From Spirochaetales bacterium (GTDB taxonomy: Bacteria > Spirochaetota > GWE2-31-10): a DNA stretch of 64,000 bases. Positions 62,922-64,000 of this stretch are shown here, in pieces. The first letter of the stretch is position 1; each line of letters starts with the position of its first letter. The stretch is from NCBI GenBank assembly GCA_017624275.1, contig JAGANG010000025.1, forward strand, positions 1 to 64,000. The letters are read 5' to 3'. The translations under genes and the position numbers were made by a program. A model generated the notes under the pieces. The model did no database searches. It was not told the DNA's origin and was given only the letters and a program-made list of their open reading frames with translations.

Positions 62922-63401
62922 ATGAAAATATTCACAAAGTTTATATGTCTATTAATCGTGGCGGTCTCACTGCTGACCGGTTGCGATATTAACAGTAAAT
63001 GTAATTGTTTAATAGAAAACAATGTTGGATACTTTAGAGATGTAAGTTTATCCGAGCATTCTTATAAAGATAAAATCATAAGAACTTCACAAGAATTACA
63101 AGAACTTGTTTCTAGCCAAAATGAAAAAGATATTATCAATAAATACGATGATGACTTTTTCAGCGAAAATGCATTAGTTGCAATCCCATTACCACTTGAT
63201 GCCAGTTATTATGATTGTGAAGTAACTTCTTTTAAGCTGAAAAATAAAAAAATCGAAGTCACTGTTAAAATTAAAGATAGCCCCGGCTGTATGGCATTTG
63301 TATCTGTAATGGAAGATTGGTTGATTTTAATAGAAGTTTCTCAAGAAGAAATAAAAGACTGTACTGACGTTGAGGTAACTATAGCAGAACCGTCTTGTTG
63401 A
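62922..63401 (+). CDS. Tandem-array lipoprotein, copy 3
   Basis: The 159 residues are nearly the same as copy 2 over most of their length; differences cluster at EHSYKDKIIRTSQELQELVS (about residues 46-65). The start lies exactly 543 bases after that of copy 2, and the 60-base intergenic segment (TGTATGTTCTAACGATACTG and on) is also repeated. The lipobox is SLLTGC. Confidence 0.85.
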   Translation: MKIFTKFICLLIVAVSLLTGCDINSKCNCLIENNVGYFRDVSLSEHSYKDKIIRTSQELQELVSSQNEKDIINKYDDDFFSENALVAIPLPLDASYYDCEVTSFKLKNKKIEVTVKIKDSPGCMAFVSVMEDWLILIEVSQEEIKDCTDVEVTIAEPSC

Positions 63402-63464
63402 AAGAAAGATGGGTTGTGTATGTTCTAACGATACTGATTGTTCAAAATAAATAAGGAGTAAACA

Positions 63465-63959
63465 ATGAAAATATTCACAAAGTTTATATGTCTGTCAATT
63501 GTGGCGGTCTCACTGTTGACCGGTTGCGATATAGAAAACAGATGCAGTTGCATCGAAATTGAAAATAATGTCAAATATTTTGAAAATTATCATTATAATT
63601 TAGAAGAGAACACAAAAGAAATCGTTGATTCTTTAGAAGAATTGCGAGACCTTTTTCATAATGAAGATAGTCAAGATGTTAAGAAATATATTAATAAGTT
63701 TGATGATGAATTCTTCATTGATAATTCATTAGTAATAATTACACTTGGAGCACCGCATCCGGGGCATAAAGCAACAGTAACATCCTTTGAGCCGAAAAAT
63801 AATAAATTAAGAATCACCGTCGAATTAAGAAGTAATGTTCCTCCGTTTAGTTCTGTTGAAACTGTAATTGAATTCCACTTAATCATAATAGAAACAACAA
63901 AAAAGGAAATAAAAGACTGTACTGACGTAGAAGTAACTATAGCAGAACCGTCTTGTTGA
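63465..63959 (+). CDS. Tandem-array lipoprotein, copy 4
   Basis: The 164 residues start 543 bases after copy 3. The signal and the EIKDCTDVEVTIAEPSC end match copies 2 and 3, but the middle (CDIENRCSCIEIENNVKYF, TSFEPKNNKLRITVE and IIIETTKKEIKD) is like copy 1. It is therefore a mosaic of the two subtypes. The same intergenic segment starts again at 63960 and continues off the window, so further copies are likely. Confidence 0.85.
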   Translation: MKIFTKFICLSIVAVSLLTGCDIENRCSCIEIENNVKYFENYHYNLEENTKEIVDSLEELRDLFHNEDSQDVKKYINKFDDEFFIDNSLVIITLGAPHPGHKATVTSFEPKNNKLRITVELRSNVPPFSSVETVIEFHLIIIETTKKEIKDCTDVEVTIAEPSC

Positions 63960-64000
63960 AAGAAAGATGGTTTGTGTATGTTCTAACGACACAGATTGTT

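Larger units (their letters stand above)
61815..64000 (+). repeat. Tandem gene-sized repeat, 543-bp period
   Basis: Four related lipoprotein genes lie head to tail. Start-to-start distances are 564, 543 and 543 bases. The leader AATAAGGAGTAAACA and the segment GTTCTAACGATAC...GATTGTTCAAAATAA are repeated between copies. The last leader is cut by the window end. Confidence 0.92.

Noticed and set aside
61815-64000. CRISPR-like periodic repeat
   Set aside because: The period is gene-sized (543 bp), each unit encodes a lipoprotein, and no short repeats with unique spacers or cas genes are present.

Overview
The window looks like a treponeme (spirochaete) chromosome: an AT-rich genome carrying two FlaB-type core flagellins next to FlaG and FliD, a UPF0164/FadL-like outer-membrane protein typical of Treponema, many small lipoproteins, and a long poly-G tract inside a gene. 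The species cannot be fixed from sequence alone; the genus call rests on flagellin type, gene content and gene order recalled for treponemes.

Layout. 1-3.4 kb: gatA-gatB, with no gatC seen. 3.5-16.5 kb is an accessory stretch. It holds an asparagine-synthase-like gene broken by a run of 11 G, a DUF4143 ATPase between direct repeats, rubrerythrin, a TetR regulator beside an acetyltransferase/deaminase/acetyltransferase trio, an EcsC-like trio, a DUF3791-DUF3990-DUF3791 module followed by an ADP-ribosylglycohydrolase, and an Abi_2 HEPN protein. Five copies (perhaps six) of a short hairpin with an invariant 19-nt loop lie in the first 10 kb and were not seen elsewhere. 16.3-32 kb is mainly core and envelope: a YczE-like membrane protein, an MBL-fold hydrolase, a six-gene operon ending in mnmA (CHASE2 cyclase, SH3 protein, M48 protease, FadL-like barrel, lipoprotein), a giant pullulanase lipoprotein, thiamine pyrophosphokinase and a HEAT-like protein.

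32-42 kb: a DnaQ-type exonuclease with a WYL-like tail, yqeK, a tightly overlapped ATP-grasp/unknown/methyltransferase operon, a GC-richer hairpin island, and a cobalamin locus. In that locus a B12 riboswitch precedes a lipoprotein, a TonB-dependent receptor and a BtuC/FecCD permease, and a paralogous lipoprotein lies just upstream. 42-48 kb: a YhaO/YhaN-like (Mre11/SbcC type) nuclease pair and two envelope proteins. 48-57 kb: tsaB, tsaE, three treponeme-type unknowns, fliD, flaG, two flaB, plsX and rpmF. 57-64 kb: an unknown protein, coaX, tRNA-Phe with a clear promoter and terminator, two envelope proteins, tsaD, and a tandem array of four related lipoprotein genes with a 543-bp period that runs off the window end; its first copy is frameshifted at an A-tract.

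The most unusual items are the poly-G switch in the asparagine-synthase-like gene, the covarying hairpin family, the DUF3990/ADP-ribosylglycohydrolase neighbourhood, the B12-controlled lipoprotein, the ATP-grasp/methyltransferase operon and the tandem lipoprotein array. All functions are read from motifs and context; no database search was run.
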